A DNA stretch of 14,798 nucleotides from Treponema sp. (GTDB lineage: Bacteria; Spirochaetota; Spirochaetia; Treponematales; Breznakiellaceae), in NCBI GenBank assembly GCA_031266095.1, contig JAISBR010000089.1, forward strand, positions 1 through 14,798. Reading direction: 5' to 3'. The notes under the pieces were generated by a model, which worked only from the letters and a program-made list of their open reading frames with translations, did not search any database and had not been told where the DNA came from. This document shows positions 6,531 through 13,602 of the stretch, one piece after another (position 1 is the stretch's first letter; the number at the start of each line of letters is the position of its first letter). The position numbers and the translations under genes are program-made.

Positions 6531-8228
6531 CTACATAATTTGTTCGTCAATGGGCTTGCCGCCGGGAACCATCGGCACTACCCGTTCGTCCTTGTTGATG
6601 ATGGTTTCGATTAACGCCGGCCTCCCCGCGCCGTTATATGCGATACTTTTTTTCAGCGCCTCCAGAAAAGAAGCCTCATTGTCCGCGCGGAAGGCGGGGA
6701 CGCCGTAGGCGTCGGCGATCTTCATAAAATCAGGTCCCCGCCCATCGAGGTCGGTTTCGGAGTAACGGCCTTCGCAGAAAAAATTCTGCCATTGGCGTAC
6801 CATTCCCAGAGTGCGGTTATTGAAAACGATAATAAGCGCCGGGAGCTTGTAGTACACAAGAGTCGCCATTTCACCGCTGTTCATCCTGAAGCAGCCATCG
6901 CCTGAAAAGAGAACCACCGGGCGGGAAGGATTGGCGGTTTTGGCCCCCACCGCCGCACCCAAGCCGTAGCCCATGGTACCCATGCCGCCGGAGCTGAGAA
7001 AAGTACGCGGACGGTTAAACGGATAGAACTGAGCGGCCCATATCTGATGCTGGCCGACATCGGTAACGACAATGGCTTCGCCGCCCAGGGCCTTGGCGGT
7101 TTCCTGAATGACAAAGCGGGGATGGAGAGCGGTTTTGTGGTGGTGATCCTTGGGGATTATCGTCTTCCACTCATCTATCTCCCCGTTCCAGCCGGTTTCC
7201 ATCTTTTGGGGAAGTTTTTCGACCAGCCGCGCAAGTACCGCTTTCGCGTCACCGACTACAAAGGCATCCGACTGTATGTTCTTGTTGATCTCGGCGGGGT
7301 CAATATCAATATGGAGTATTTTTGCCGAGCGGGCAAAGCGCTCAACCTGGCTGGTAACCCGGTCCGAGAAGCGGGCGCCGATAGCGACTAACAGGTCTGA
7401 TTTTTGTACCGCCTTATTTGAGGCCGCAGTACCGTGCATACCGATAAGGCCGGTACAGAGCCGGTGATCGTGGGGGCAGCCGCCCATGCCCATGAGGCTC
7501 ATCGCCACCGGTGCATTGAGAAGTTCTGCGAGTTTCCGCAGTTCGACATCGGCTCCGGAGAGTATCACCCCGCCGCCGGCATAGAGCATCGGGCGTTTCG
7601 CCTCACAGAGGAGGCTTGCGGCTTTTTCGATATCCGATTCGGTGAATGTTTCGCGGCTGCCGCGCTCAGCGAGGCGTTTTGCCCTGCCGCCGTATATTCC
7701 CTGGGGCATATACGGCGTCTCTTCGGCGCTCACGTCCTTGGGGATATCGATGAGTACCGGGCCAGGCCTTCCCGTTTGGGCGACGATGAAGGCTTCCCGT
7801 ATCACTTCGGTGAGTTCTTTTGCGTTTTCCACGATCCAGTTGTGTTTGACAACGGGCATAGTGATTCCGGTGATGTTCACCTCCTGAAAGCTGTCTTTTC
7901 CCAGCAGGGGAATGCTTACGTTGCCGGTGATGGCCACCAGGGGAACCGAGTCAATAGCGGCAGTGGCAATGCCGGTTACGAGGTTTGTGGCGCCCGGACC
8001 GGAAGTGGCAAGGCAAACCCCTACTTTGCCGCTTGATCGGGCATAGCCGTCGGCGGCGTGGGCGGCGTGTTGCTCATGGCTCACGAGGATGTGACGGATT
8101 CGCCCTCTCTGCTTGTAAAGCTCATCGTATATGTGAAGAACCGAGCCGCCGGGATACCCGAAAACGGTATCCACTCCCTGTTCGATAAGAGCCTCAATCA
8201 GGATACGCGCGCCTGAATACTGCCGCAT
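6531..8228 (-). CDS. ilvB: Acetolactate/acetohydroxyacid synthase catalytic (large) subunit
   Basis: This 565-residue ThDP enzyme condenses pyruvate with pyruvate or 2-oxobutyrate, the shared early step of valine/leucine and isoleucine synthesis. The catalytic Glu that activates ThDP is E52 in SHEQHAAHAADGYAR. FQEVNITGIT (114-123) follows, then FSDR in the central FAD-type domain, the ThDP/Mg motif GDGCFRMN (443-450) ending at NN (470-471), and the AHAS-typical GMVRQWQNFF (475-484). The length is normal. ATG at 8228 is preceded by AGGGAG. It is the last gene of the leuA-cimA-leuB-ilvB block, 157 bases after leuB. The regulatory subunit gene ilvN does not follow, so the small subunit is encoded elsewhere or absent. 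Confidence 0.95.
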   Translation of the reverse strand: MRQYSGARILIEALIEQGVDTVFGYPGGSVLHIYDELYKQRGRIRHILVSHEQHAAHAADGYARSSGKVGVCLATSGPGATNLVTGIATAAIDSVPLVAITGNVSIPLLGKDSFQEVNITGITMPVVKHNWIVENAKELTEVIREAFIVAQTGRPGPVLIDIPKDVSAEETPYMPQGIYGGRAKRLAERGSRETFTESDIEKAASLLCEAKRPMLYAGGGVILSGADVELRKLAELLNAPVAMSLMGMGGCPHDHRLCTGLIGMHGTAASNKAVQKSDLLVAIGARFSDRVTSQVERFARSAKILHIDIDPAEINKNIQSDAFVVGDAKAVLARLVEKLPQKMETGWNGEIDEWKTIIPKDHHHKTALHPRFVIQETAKALGGEAIVVTDVGQHQIWAAQFYPFNRPRTFLSSGGMGTMGYGLGAAVGAKTANPSRPVVLFSGDGCFRMNSGEMATLVYYKLPALIIVFNNRTLGMVRQWQNFFCEGRYSETDLDGRGPDFMKIADAYGVPAFRADNEASFLEALKKSIAYNGAGRPALIETIINKDERVVPMVPGGKPIDEQIM

Positions 8229-8249
8229 AAAATCTCCCTGATAATTGAG

Positions 8250-8279
8250 ACTGTTTCAAAACTTCAATTTTGAAACAGT
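8250..8279. repeat. Perfect 12-bp hairpin ACTGTTTCAAAA / TTTTGAAACAGT
   Basis: Two perfect 12-base arms flank a 6-base loop, just ahead of the ilvB ribosome binding site. No T-run follows on the ilvB strand, so it is not a terminator for leuB. It could be an RNA processing or stability element. The 157-base leuB-ilvB gap also holds the hairpin CGGACC-GGC-GGTCCG and ACCAACCGGGTTTTG (8356-8370), which recurs at 13071-13085. No leader peptide or clear promoter is visible in the gap. Confidence 0.65.
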
Positions 8280-8385
8280 AAGCTTGAAAAACAGCGGTTC
8301 TGCAGGCCGCAGGCCGGGAAACCACAAGAGCTTGTGAATCGGACCGCCGGTCCGCACCAACCGGGTTTTGATGGAAGCTCAATTC

Positions 8386-9537
8386 TCACCTGTCCAACGG
8401 AGGATTTCCTTCCAGCGCCTTGATTACCGCCGCGCCCATTTCGCGGGTACCGACTATTTTTTCGGCGGCACCTCCGCTCCGGCCGGCGATATCGGCGGTC
8501 CGCAGACCCTTATCCAGTACCTGATCAACTGCGGCTTGCAGGGCGGCGGCTTCTTTTTCCAGGCCGAAGGAATAACGGAGCATCATCACGACGGAAAGAA
8601 TCGCCGCCAGTGGGTTAGCCATATCTTTACCGGCGATATCAGGCGCTGAACCGTGGATAGGCTCATAGATCCCCAGAGGGCGTTCCTCTCCGCCAGCCGC
8701 ACCGGGAATACCCGCAAGGCTCGCCGAGGGCAGCATCCCAATGGAGCCGGTAAGCATAGAAGCTTCATCGGAAAGAATATCACCGAACATATTCGATGTT
8801 ACAATCACGTCGAACTGGCCGGGGGCTCGAATAAGCTGCATCGCGGCGTTGTCCACATAGAGGTAACTTGTCTCAATATCCGGATAATCCTTTGAAACTT
8901 CCGCCGCCACTTCCCGCCATAAGCGAGAGGACTCCAGCACATTGGCCTTGTCCACTATACAAAGTTTTTTCCGGCGTGCCGCAGAACTCGCGTAACCGAC
9001 CCGTAGAACCCGCTCTATCTCTTCCCAGGAGTATTTTTCGGTGTCAAAAGCGGCGCCGCGTCCGTCTTTGAGCCTTCCCCGTTCACCAAAGTAAATGCCC
9101 CCTGTCAGCTCACGTACGATAAGGAGGTCAAAAGCCGGCTCTCCGGCATCGTTAGCTGTAATGAGAACCTCCTCTTTGAGAGGACAGGCGAAGCGGAGCT
9201 GGGGAAACAGCGATGCCGGTCTCAAATTGGCAAATACCCCCAAACCGGCGCGGAGTCCCAAAAGACCCCGCTCAGGCCGCATGTCGCCGGGAAGGGTATC
9301 CCACTTAGGCCCGCCCATGGCGCCTAATAACACCGCGCCGCTCTGCCGGGCCGCTTCCAGGCTCTCAGGCGGCAGCGGAGATCCGGTCTCGTCAATGGCC
9401 CTGCCGCCGACAAGCAGCTCAGCATAGTTGAACACATGGTTGTATTGATCTCCGATTACATCAAGTGCTTCCGTCGCCTGGGTAATCACCTCAGGCCCAA
9501 TTCCGTCACCAGGAATCACCGCTACAGAAAAGTTCAT
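8386..9537 (-). CDS. leuB: 3-isopropylmalate dehydrogenase
   Basis: This is a 383-residue beta-decarboxylating dehydrogenase. It oxidises 3-isopropylmalate with NAD in leucine synthesis and, next to CimA, probably also erythro-beta-methyl-D-malate to 2-oxobutyrate for isoleucine. [10 protein letters not shown] (8-17) starts the fold. The substrate-binding region [21 protein letters not shown] (88-107) follows, then [13 protein letters not shown] (142-154), VDKANVL (195-201), DNAAMQL (229-235), and [13 protein letters not shown] (248-260) with the metal-binding Asp residues. [16 protein letters not shown] marks the NAD site. It is slightly longer than the usual 350-365. ATG at 9537 lies one base after the cimA stop, and its ribosome site GGAGG is inside the last cimA codons, implying coupling. 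Confidence 0.95.
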   Translation of the reverse strand: MNFSVAVIPGDGIGPEVITQATEALDVIGDQYNHVFNYAELLVGGRAIDETGSPLPPESLEAARQSGAVLLGAMGGPKWDTLPGDMRPERGLLGLRAGLGVFANLRPASLFPQLRFACPLKEEVLITANDAGEPAFDLLIVRELTGGIYFGERGRLKDGRGAAFDTEKYSWEEIERVLRVGYASSAARRKKLCIVDKANVLESSRLWREVAAEVSKDYPDIETSYLYVDNAAMQLIRAPGQFDVIVTSNMFGDILSDEASMLTGSIGMLPSASLAGIPGAAGGEERPLGIYEPIHGSAPDIAGKDMANPLAAILSVVMMLRYSFGLEKEAAALQAAVDQVLDKGLRTADIAGRSGGAAEKIVGTREMGAAVIKALEGNPPLDR

Positions 9538-9538
9538 A

Positions 9539-11158
9539 TCATTTCCTCCTAATCAGTGTCTCATTTTCCTGTTCAATATCATGAATCAGTTTGTATTCAA
9601 TAGAGTCTACCAGGGCGGCTCGGCTCGCATCGATGATATCGGCGGAAACGCCAACGGTATTCCAGCTGTACTGACCATCGGTGGATTCGATAAGAACCCT
9701 CACTCTGGCGGCGGTTGCCTCTTTGCCGTCGATGACCCGGACCTTGTAATCCTCAAGCCTGACCTTCGCCAAATCCGGATAAAAACAGGTCAGGGCCCGG
9801 CGGAGCGCGCCATCCAGGGCGTTCACCGGACCGTCCCCCTCTGCGGCGGCGATCTCGTGCTGGTTATCGACCAGGACCTTGACCCATGCGTGGGAACAGG
9901 AAATGGTTTCTCCGGTGGGATGCTCACTCATCACCCGGTACGCCTCAATATGGAACAAGGGCCTGTAACGGCCCAGCTCCCGGCGGACCAGAAGCTCAAA
10001 ACTCGCGTCCGCGCCCTCAAAGGCCCAGCCACCGGCCTCAAGGCTTTTGAGTTTTTTGGCTAACGCGACGGTTACCGGGTGATCCCTGGTAATTGAGGGA
10101 TCTATCCCCTTTATCCTTTCTGCGATCGCGGAACGGCCGCCGACTTCACTCATCAGGAAATGACGGCTGTTTCCCACCAGCGCCGGATCGATGTGCTCGA
10201 AAGATCTCCGTACCTTGAGTATACCGTCCGCGTGCATCCCCGCTTTGTGAGAAAAGGCGTGAGCCCCCACATAGGGCATATCGTCGCAGATGGAAACATT
10301 GGCGATTTCCGCTACCCTGCGGGTCAGTTCCGCAATGCGGACCAGCCTGCCTTCGGGCAGGCAGCGCAGCCTCAACTTGAGTTCCAGGCTGGGAATAAGC
10401 GCGGCCAGAGCCGTGTTGCCGCAGCGCTCGCCAAAACCCACCAGGGTCCCCTGAACATGAGTACAGCCCGCCTGTACCGCGCTGATGGCGTTGGCAAGGG
10501 CCAGCCCGGAATCGTTATGGGCGTGAATACCAATGGATGACGCAGGGGCGCTTTCTCTCACGGCATACACTCCATCCGCGATGACGTCAGGAAAAGTAGC
10601 GCCATTAGTATCGCATAACACTATTCGTTCTGCTCCCGCATCTAAAGCGGCCCGCACCGCAGAGACGGCATAAGCGGCGTTAGCGGCCCATCCGTCGAAA
10701 AAATGTTCCGCGTCGAAGATCACCGTCCGGCCCTCAGACTTAAGAAAAGCCACAGTCTCGGCGATCATGGCGATATTCTCTTCCGGTTCGACTTTGATCA
10801 CTTTCGTTACGTGCAAGTCCCAGCTCTTGCCGAAGATCACCACTCCTTCCGTTTCCGCGTCAAGGAGGCTGCGAAGCTGCTCGTCGTCCTTTGCTTTAAT
10901 TCCCTTTTTTCTCGTTGAACCAAACGCGCAGAGTTTTGAGTTCCTCAATTTGAGCAGAGAAGCAAGCCGGAAAAATTCCAAGTCTTTGGGATTACTCCCT
11001 GGATTCCCCGCCTCGATCCAGCTCACCCCCAGCTCATCCAGAGCCTCGATTACGCCGAGCTTATCCCGAACTGAGAAAACAATCCCCTCCCCCTGAGCCC
11101 CATCGCGCAAAGTGGTATCGAGTATCTCTATATCCAATGGCGCCATCTCACCAGCCAT
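9539..11158 (-). CDS. cimA: Citramalate synthase
   Basis: This 539-residue enzyme is an HMGL-like acyltransferase of the LeuA superfamily. It condenses acetyl-CoA with pyruvate to (R)-citramalate, the start of the threonine-independent isoleucine route. The TIM-barrel motifs are [12 protein letters not shown] (14-25), [27 protein letters not shown] (211-224) with the metal-binding His pair, and GFGERCGN (241-248). The C-terminal third is the regulatory LeuA-dimer-like domain. The variant DGAQGEG and GNPGSNPKD motifs match CimA rather than LeuA, which is present next door as a separate gene. ATG at 11158 lies three bases after leuA with AAGGA upstream; Met6 is an alternative start. Confidence 0.92.
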   Translation of the reverse strand: MAGEMAPLDIEILDTTLRDGAQGEGIVFSVRDKLGVIEALDELGVSWIEAGNPGSNPKDLEFFRLASLLKLRNSKLCAFGSTRKKGIKAKDDEQLRSLLDAETEGVVIFGKSWDLHVTKVIKVEPEENIAMIAETVAFLKSEGRTVIFDAEHFFDGWAANAAYAVSAVRAALDAGAERIVLCDTNGATFPDVIADGVYAVRESAPASSIGIHAHNDSGLALANAISAVQAGCTHVQGTLVGFGERCGNTALAALIPSLELKLRLRCLPEGRLVRIAELTRRVAEIANVSICDDMPYVGAHAFSHKAGMHADGILKVRRSFEHIDPALVGNSRHFLMSEVGGRSAIAERIKGIDPSITRDHPVTVALAKKLKSLEAGGWAFEGADASFELLVRRELGRYRPLFHIEAYRVMSEHPTGETISCSHAWVKVLVDNQHEIAAAEGDGPVNALDGALRRALTCFYPDLAKVRLEDYKVRVIDGKEATAARVRVLIESTDGQYSWNTVGVSADIIDASRAALVDSIEYKLIHDIEQENETLIRRK

Positions 11159-11161
11159 TCT

Positions 11162-12700
11162 CTATTCCTTTTTTCCCAAGTCCCATTCCATCGCGTTAAT
11201 CGCCGAAAGGTACGCCCTTATCGAAGATTCTATCACATCGGTGGAAACTCCGCGGCCGTTCCAATGGCGTCCATTTACGGCGATCTTCACCATCGTTTCA
11301 CCCTGGGAAGCGGAACCGCCGGTGATAGCGCCAATCTCATAGAGTTCCAGTTCTGGTTCCTTACCAATGATTCGGTTGATGGCCTTGAAAATGGAATCGA
11401 TGGGGCCGTCACCCATGGAGACCAGTTTCTCAAACCTGCCGTCCTTGTGCCGCAGCCGGATAACCCCTGAGGCGCCTAAAGCGGAACCGGTGTTCACCGC
11501 CCAGTGATCGAGCTTCCAGGTTTCGGGTACCGATACGGCGGTGTCCATCACCAGAACCTCAATATCCCGATCGCTTACCACCTTCTTTTTATCAGCCAGA
11601 TCCTTGAACTCGGCGAAGACTTTCTCAAGAGTTTCGGCGTCCGCCGAAAGATTGAGCTCCTTGAGGCGTTCCTCAAAGGCATGGCGGCCGGAATGCTTAC
11701 CCAGGACCATTCGATTTAGGGGAATACCGACGGATTCAGGGGTCATGATTTCATAGGTTTCCCGTTTTACCATAACCCCGTGCTGATGAATCCCCGCCTC
11801 GTGCGCGAAGGCGTTGTCGCCGACGATTGCCTTGTTGGGCTGAACCTTTACGCCCGTCACCTGACTCACAAGGCGGCTCACGGCATAAAGCTGTGTACTG
11901 TCGATATTGGTGTCAAACGGAAAATAATCCCGTCGTACCCGCAGTCCCATAACCAGTTCCTCAAGGGAGGCGTTCCCCGCCCGCTCACCGATACCGTTAA
12001 TCGTACATTCAATCTGTTCCGCGCCATTAGCTACAGCGGCAATGCTGTTCGCCACCGCCAGGCCCAGATCGTTGTGACAATGTACCGAAAACCTCGCCTT
12101 CTCTATACCGGGCGTGTGTTCCTTGAGGTAGCGGACTCGTTCACCGAATTCGGCGGGCATCGCGTAACCTACGGTATCGGGGAAGTTCACCGTCAGCGCC
12201 CCCGCCTCTATCACCGCACCGAAAACTTTACAGACAAAATCAGGATCACTGCGGAAGGCATCCTCCGCGGAAAATTCCACATCTTCGCAGAATTTTTTCG
12301 CGGTCCTCACCGAGGCAGTTGCCCGTTCCAGTACCTGCTCAGGTGTCATTTTGAGCTTGTACTCCATATGTACCGGCGAAGTGGCAAGAAACAGGTGAAT
12401 ACGCGAACCTGCCGCGCCGGCCAGCGCTTCCCTCGCCGCCTCAATATCGGCCTCAAGGCAGCGGCAAAGCCCCGCCACCGTGCTGTCTTTGATAATCCCC
12501 GCGATAGCCTTCACCGATTCGAGATCGCCGGGACTGGACGCCGGAAAACCCGCTTCTATAATATCAACCCCGAGTTTCTCCAGCCGTTTGGCGACCTCTA
12601 TTTTCTCAAGCAGATTCATACTGCAGCCCGGCGCCTGCTCTCCGTCCCGCAGAGTGGTGTCGAACACCCTGATAAACCGTTTGTTTTCGCTGTTACTCAT
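11162..12700 (-). CDS. leuA: 2-isopropylmalate synthase
   Basis: This 512-residue enzyme condenses acetyl-CoA and 2-oxoisovalerate, the committing step of leucine synthesis. FDTTLRDGEQAPGCSM (13-28) and IIEAGFPASSPGD carry the active-site signature. HCHNDLGLAVANS (207-219) has the metal-binding histidines, and GIGERAGNASLEE closes the barrel. FAHEAGIHQHGV is the linker region. The C-terminal domain (about 390-512) is the leucine feedback domain. The length matches bacterial LeuA. ATG at 12700 is preceded by AAGGAG. It is the first gene of the cluster, preceded by a candidate attenuator. Confidence 0.95.
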   Translation of the reverse strand: MSNSENKRFIRVFDTTLRDGEQAPGCSMNLLEKIEVAKRLEKLGVDIIEAGFPASSPGDLESVKAIAGIIKDSTVAGLCRCLEADIEAAREALAGAAGSRIHLFLATSPVHMEYKLKMTPEQVLERATASVRTAKKFCEDVEFSAEDAFRSDPDFVCKVFGAVIEAGALTVNFPDTVGYAMPAEFGERVRYLKEHTPGIEKARFSVHCHNDLGLAVANSIAAVANGAEQIECTINGIGERAGNASLEELVMGLRVRRDYFPFDTNIDSTQLYAVSRLVSQVTGVKVQPNKAIVGDNAFAHEAGIHQHGVMVKRETYEIMTPESVGIPLNRMVLGKHSGRHAFEERLKELNLSADAETLEKVFAEFKDLADKKKVVSDRDIEVLVMDTAVSVPETWKLDHWAVNTGSALGASGVIRLRHKDGRFEKLVSMGDGPIDSIFKAINRIIGKEPELELYEIGAITGGSASQGETMVKIAVNGRHWNGRGVSTDVIESSIRAYLSAINAMEWDLGKKE

Positions 12701-12767
12701 ACCGTTCTCCTTCTAATATACTTCAAAACCGTAAACAGGCTTAACCCCATTCAGACCGCGAGAAAAT

Positions 12768-12848
12768 CGGTAAGATTTACGCTTATTCCTAAAAGGAACA
12801 AGCGCTCCTACCGGCTAGCTAATTAGTACGGATAAAATTACAGGTAGG
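12768..12848 (-). promoter_or_regulatory. Candidate transcription attenuator before leuA
   Basis: In the leuA-direction RNA, CGCTTGTTCCT (12804-12794) and AGGAATAAGCG (12790-12780) form an 11-bp stem with one G-U pair and a 3-base loop. CGGTAGG (12813-12807) and CTTACCG (12774-12768) close an outer stem, followed by ATTTTC. The same GGTAGG can instead pair with CCTACC (12848-12843), which lies inside the Leu/Ile/Val-rich end of the leader frame. These mutually exclusive pairings are the hallmark of ribosome-mediated attenuation. The U-tract is short, so termination strength is uncertain. Confidence 0.4.
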
Positions 12849-12955
12849 AAAATTGCGGGAAAATACAGGGGATCAGAGCGCGGGACAGAATCCAACGGCA
12901 ATACGGCGCGCACATCAATGGGCCTGCCCGAATACCTGCCAAACTGTTTCAACAC
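12815..12955 (-). CDS. Candidate leader peptide of the leu/ilv cluster
   Basis: This 46-codon frame starts with GTG at 12955, six bases after GGAGAG, and ends with TAG at 12815-12817. It is 114 bases upstream of leuA. The last residues are AIFLPVILSVLIS, seven of thirteen being Leu, Ile or Val, using CTA, TTA, GTA and ATT codons that are uncommon in the neighbouring genes. Ribosome stalling there under branched-chain amino acid starvation could switch the downstream RNA fold. The frame is open further upstream to a TTG at 13048, so a longer hypothetical protein or chance frame is possible. Confidence 0.35.
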   Translation of the reverse strand: MLKQFGRYSGRPIDVRAVLPLDSVPRSDPLYFPAIFLPVILSVLIS

Positions 12956-12972
12956 GCTCTGCTCTCCAATCC

Positions 12973-13002
12973 TATAAATTCCTAACATAACCAGCATGGC
13001 AA
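12973..13002 (-). promoter_or_regulatory. Weak candidate promoter for the leu/ilv cluster
   Basis: On the minus strand TTGCCA (13002-12997) and TTTATA (12978-12973) are spaced by 18 bases. The implied start would fall at about the leader's ribosome binding site, which is tight, so a promoter further upstream is equally possible. Confidence 0.25.
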
Positions 13003-13059
13003 AAAACGGAGATTTACGCAAGGGCCCTTGACGGTACCTTTTAAACAAAATTTAAGGAA

Positions 13060-13092
13060 GCTGTTCTAAAACCAACCGGGTTTTGGAACAGC
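13060..13092. terminator. 14-bp hairpin, probable terminator or dispersed palindrome
   Basis: GCTGTTCTAAAACC (13060-13073) and GGTTTTGGAACAGC (13079-13092) pair over 14 bp with a single G-U and a 5-base loop. Both sides are T-rich when read outward, so it could terminate in either direction. It shares a CTGTT..AAAA core with the hairpin at 8250-8279, suggesting a family of dispersed elements. Confidence 0.5.
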
Positions 13093-13149
13093 CTCTCTTC
13101 TTTACCTCTTTTTTAATGCGCTCGCCCTAGCCTTTTCATGTTTTCCGGG

Positions 13150-13178
13150 TTACTTCTTACGGACTGTAGTGCTATACT
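13150..13178 (+). promoter_or_regulatory. Probable promoter of the small secreted reading frame
   Basis: TTACTT (13150-13155) and TATACT (13173-13178) are separated by 17 bases, about 40 bases upstream of the ATG at 13218. The -10 is near consensus; the -35 is weaker. Confidence 0.4.
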
Positions 13179-13217
13179 ATTAAAAATCTACAATAGAAAT
13201 GCGATTAGGGGTTTTTT

Positions 13218-13418
13218 ATGAGAAAAGCTATCCTTATCGGCTTCCTGATGGCTGTGACGCTCAATATCTACGCCGGAACAGAGTATAAAGATGCCTGCCG
13301 GCAGGTGGTTTATGCGGTAAAGCCTATAGACGTGGTTGCCGGCCTTGATGATAGCCGCTCTACGCTATTGACAAATTTTTCGCAACAGGCTACATTAAGG
13401 AGGTACATTCCCCTGTAG
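13218..13418 (+). pseudogene. Truncated secreted protein frame running into the tRNA
   Basis: This 66-codon frame starts with ATG after AGGGG, has a clear signal peptide (MRKAILIGFLMAVTLNIYA, cleavage after IYA) and a candidate promoter, so its start looks genuine. The mature part (GTEYKDACRQVVYAVKPIDV...) matches no family I recognise. The last 17 or so codons coincide with the tRNA promoter (13368-13396), and the stop lies inside the tRNA gene, ten bases in. The natural C-terminus is therefore probably missing and this is the 5' remnant of a longer gene. A small functional peptide cannot be excluded. Confidence 0.45.
13368..13396 (+). promoter_or_regulatory. Promoter of the tRNA-Asn gene
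   Basis: TTGACA (13368-13373), a perfect -35, and TACATT (13391-13396) are spaced by 17 bases. The expected start near 13403 is a few bases before the mature tRNA 5' end at 13409. Confidence 0.7.
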
Positions 13419-13481
13419 CTCAGCTGGCAGAGCAAGTGGCTGTTAACCACTGGGTCCGTGGTTCGAACCCGCGCGGGGGAG
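13409..13481 (+). tRNA. tRNA-Asn (anticodon GTT)
   Basis: The 73-base cloverleaf folds cleanly. Acceptor TCCCCTG pairs with CGGGGGA (one T-G pair). The D stem is GCTC/GAGC, the anticodon stem AGTGG/CCACT with loop CTGTTAA (anticodon GTT), and the T stem CGTGG/CCGCG with loop TTCGAAC. The discriminator base is G, as usual for Asn. CCA is not encoded. Its 3' side is followed by an integrase gene, making it the likely attachment site of an integrated element. Confidence 0.95.
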
Positions 13482-13494
13482 CTAAGGCAAAGTA

Positions 13495-13539
13495 GCTAAG
13501 TCCTTATAATACAAGGACTTAGCGAAAAGCCTCTTTTTT
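13495..13539 (+). terminator. Terminator after tRNA-Asn
   Basis: GCTAAGTCCTT (13495-13505) and AAGGACTTAGC (13513-13523) form a perfect 11-bp stem with a 7-base loop. A run of six T (13534-13539) follows ten bases later; AGGC/GCCT (13485-13488, 13529-13532) can extend the structure towards the T-run. It would end the tRNA transcript. Confidence 0.6.
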
Positions 13540-13563
13540 GGTATTTCTAGATTCGTAGCGCCT

Positions 13564-13585
13564 GTGCAGGAATTGTGCAGGAATT
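13564..13585. repeat. Tandem 11-bp repeat GTGCAGGAATT x2
   Basis: GTGCAGGAATT occurs twice head to tail between the tRNA terminator and the integrase ribosome binding site. Short direct repeats next to an integrase gene are often arm-type binding sites for the recombinase or its directionality factor; here that is inference. Confidence 0.6.
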
Positions 13586-13602
13586 CCTCAAGGAGGCATG
13601 CT

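Larger units (their letters stand above)
12701..13059 (-). other. Leader region upstream of leuA
   Basis: This 359-base stretch lies between leuA and the hairpin at 13060-13092. It holds a candidate leader-peptide frame (12815-12955) and the alternative RNA pairings at 12768-12848. No T-box or other known riboswitch consensus is recognisable. Confidence 0.6.

Noticed and set aside
8194..8382. 62-codon minus-strand frame in the leuB-ilvB gap as a leader peptide
   Set aside because: It has no Leu/Ile/Val run, no ribosome binding site and overlaps the ilvB start.
11780..12826. 348-codon + strand open frame
   Set aside because: It is antisense to leuA and its leader, with an Arg/His-rich composition and no recognisable domain.
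12701..13060. T-box riboswitch upstream of leuA
   Set aside because: No AGGGTGGNACCGCG-like antiterminator consensus is present on the leuA strand.
13564..13602. GTG at 13564 as the integrase start
   Set aside because: It lies in the tandem repeat with no ribosome site, while ATG at 13603 has AAGGAGG at ideal spacing.
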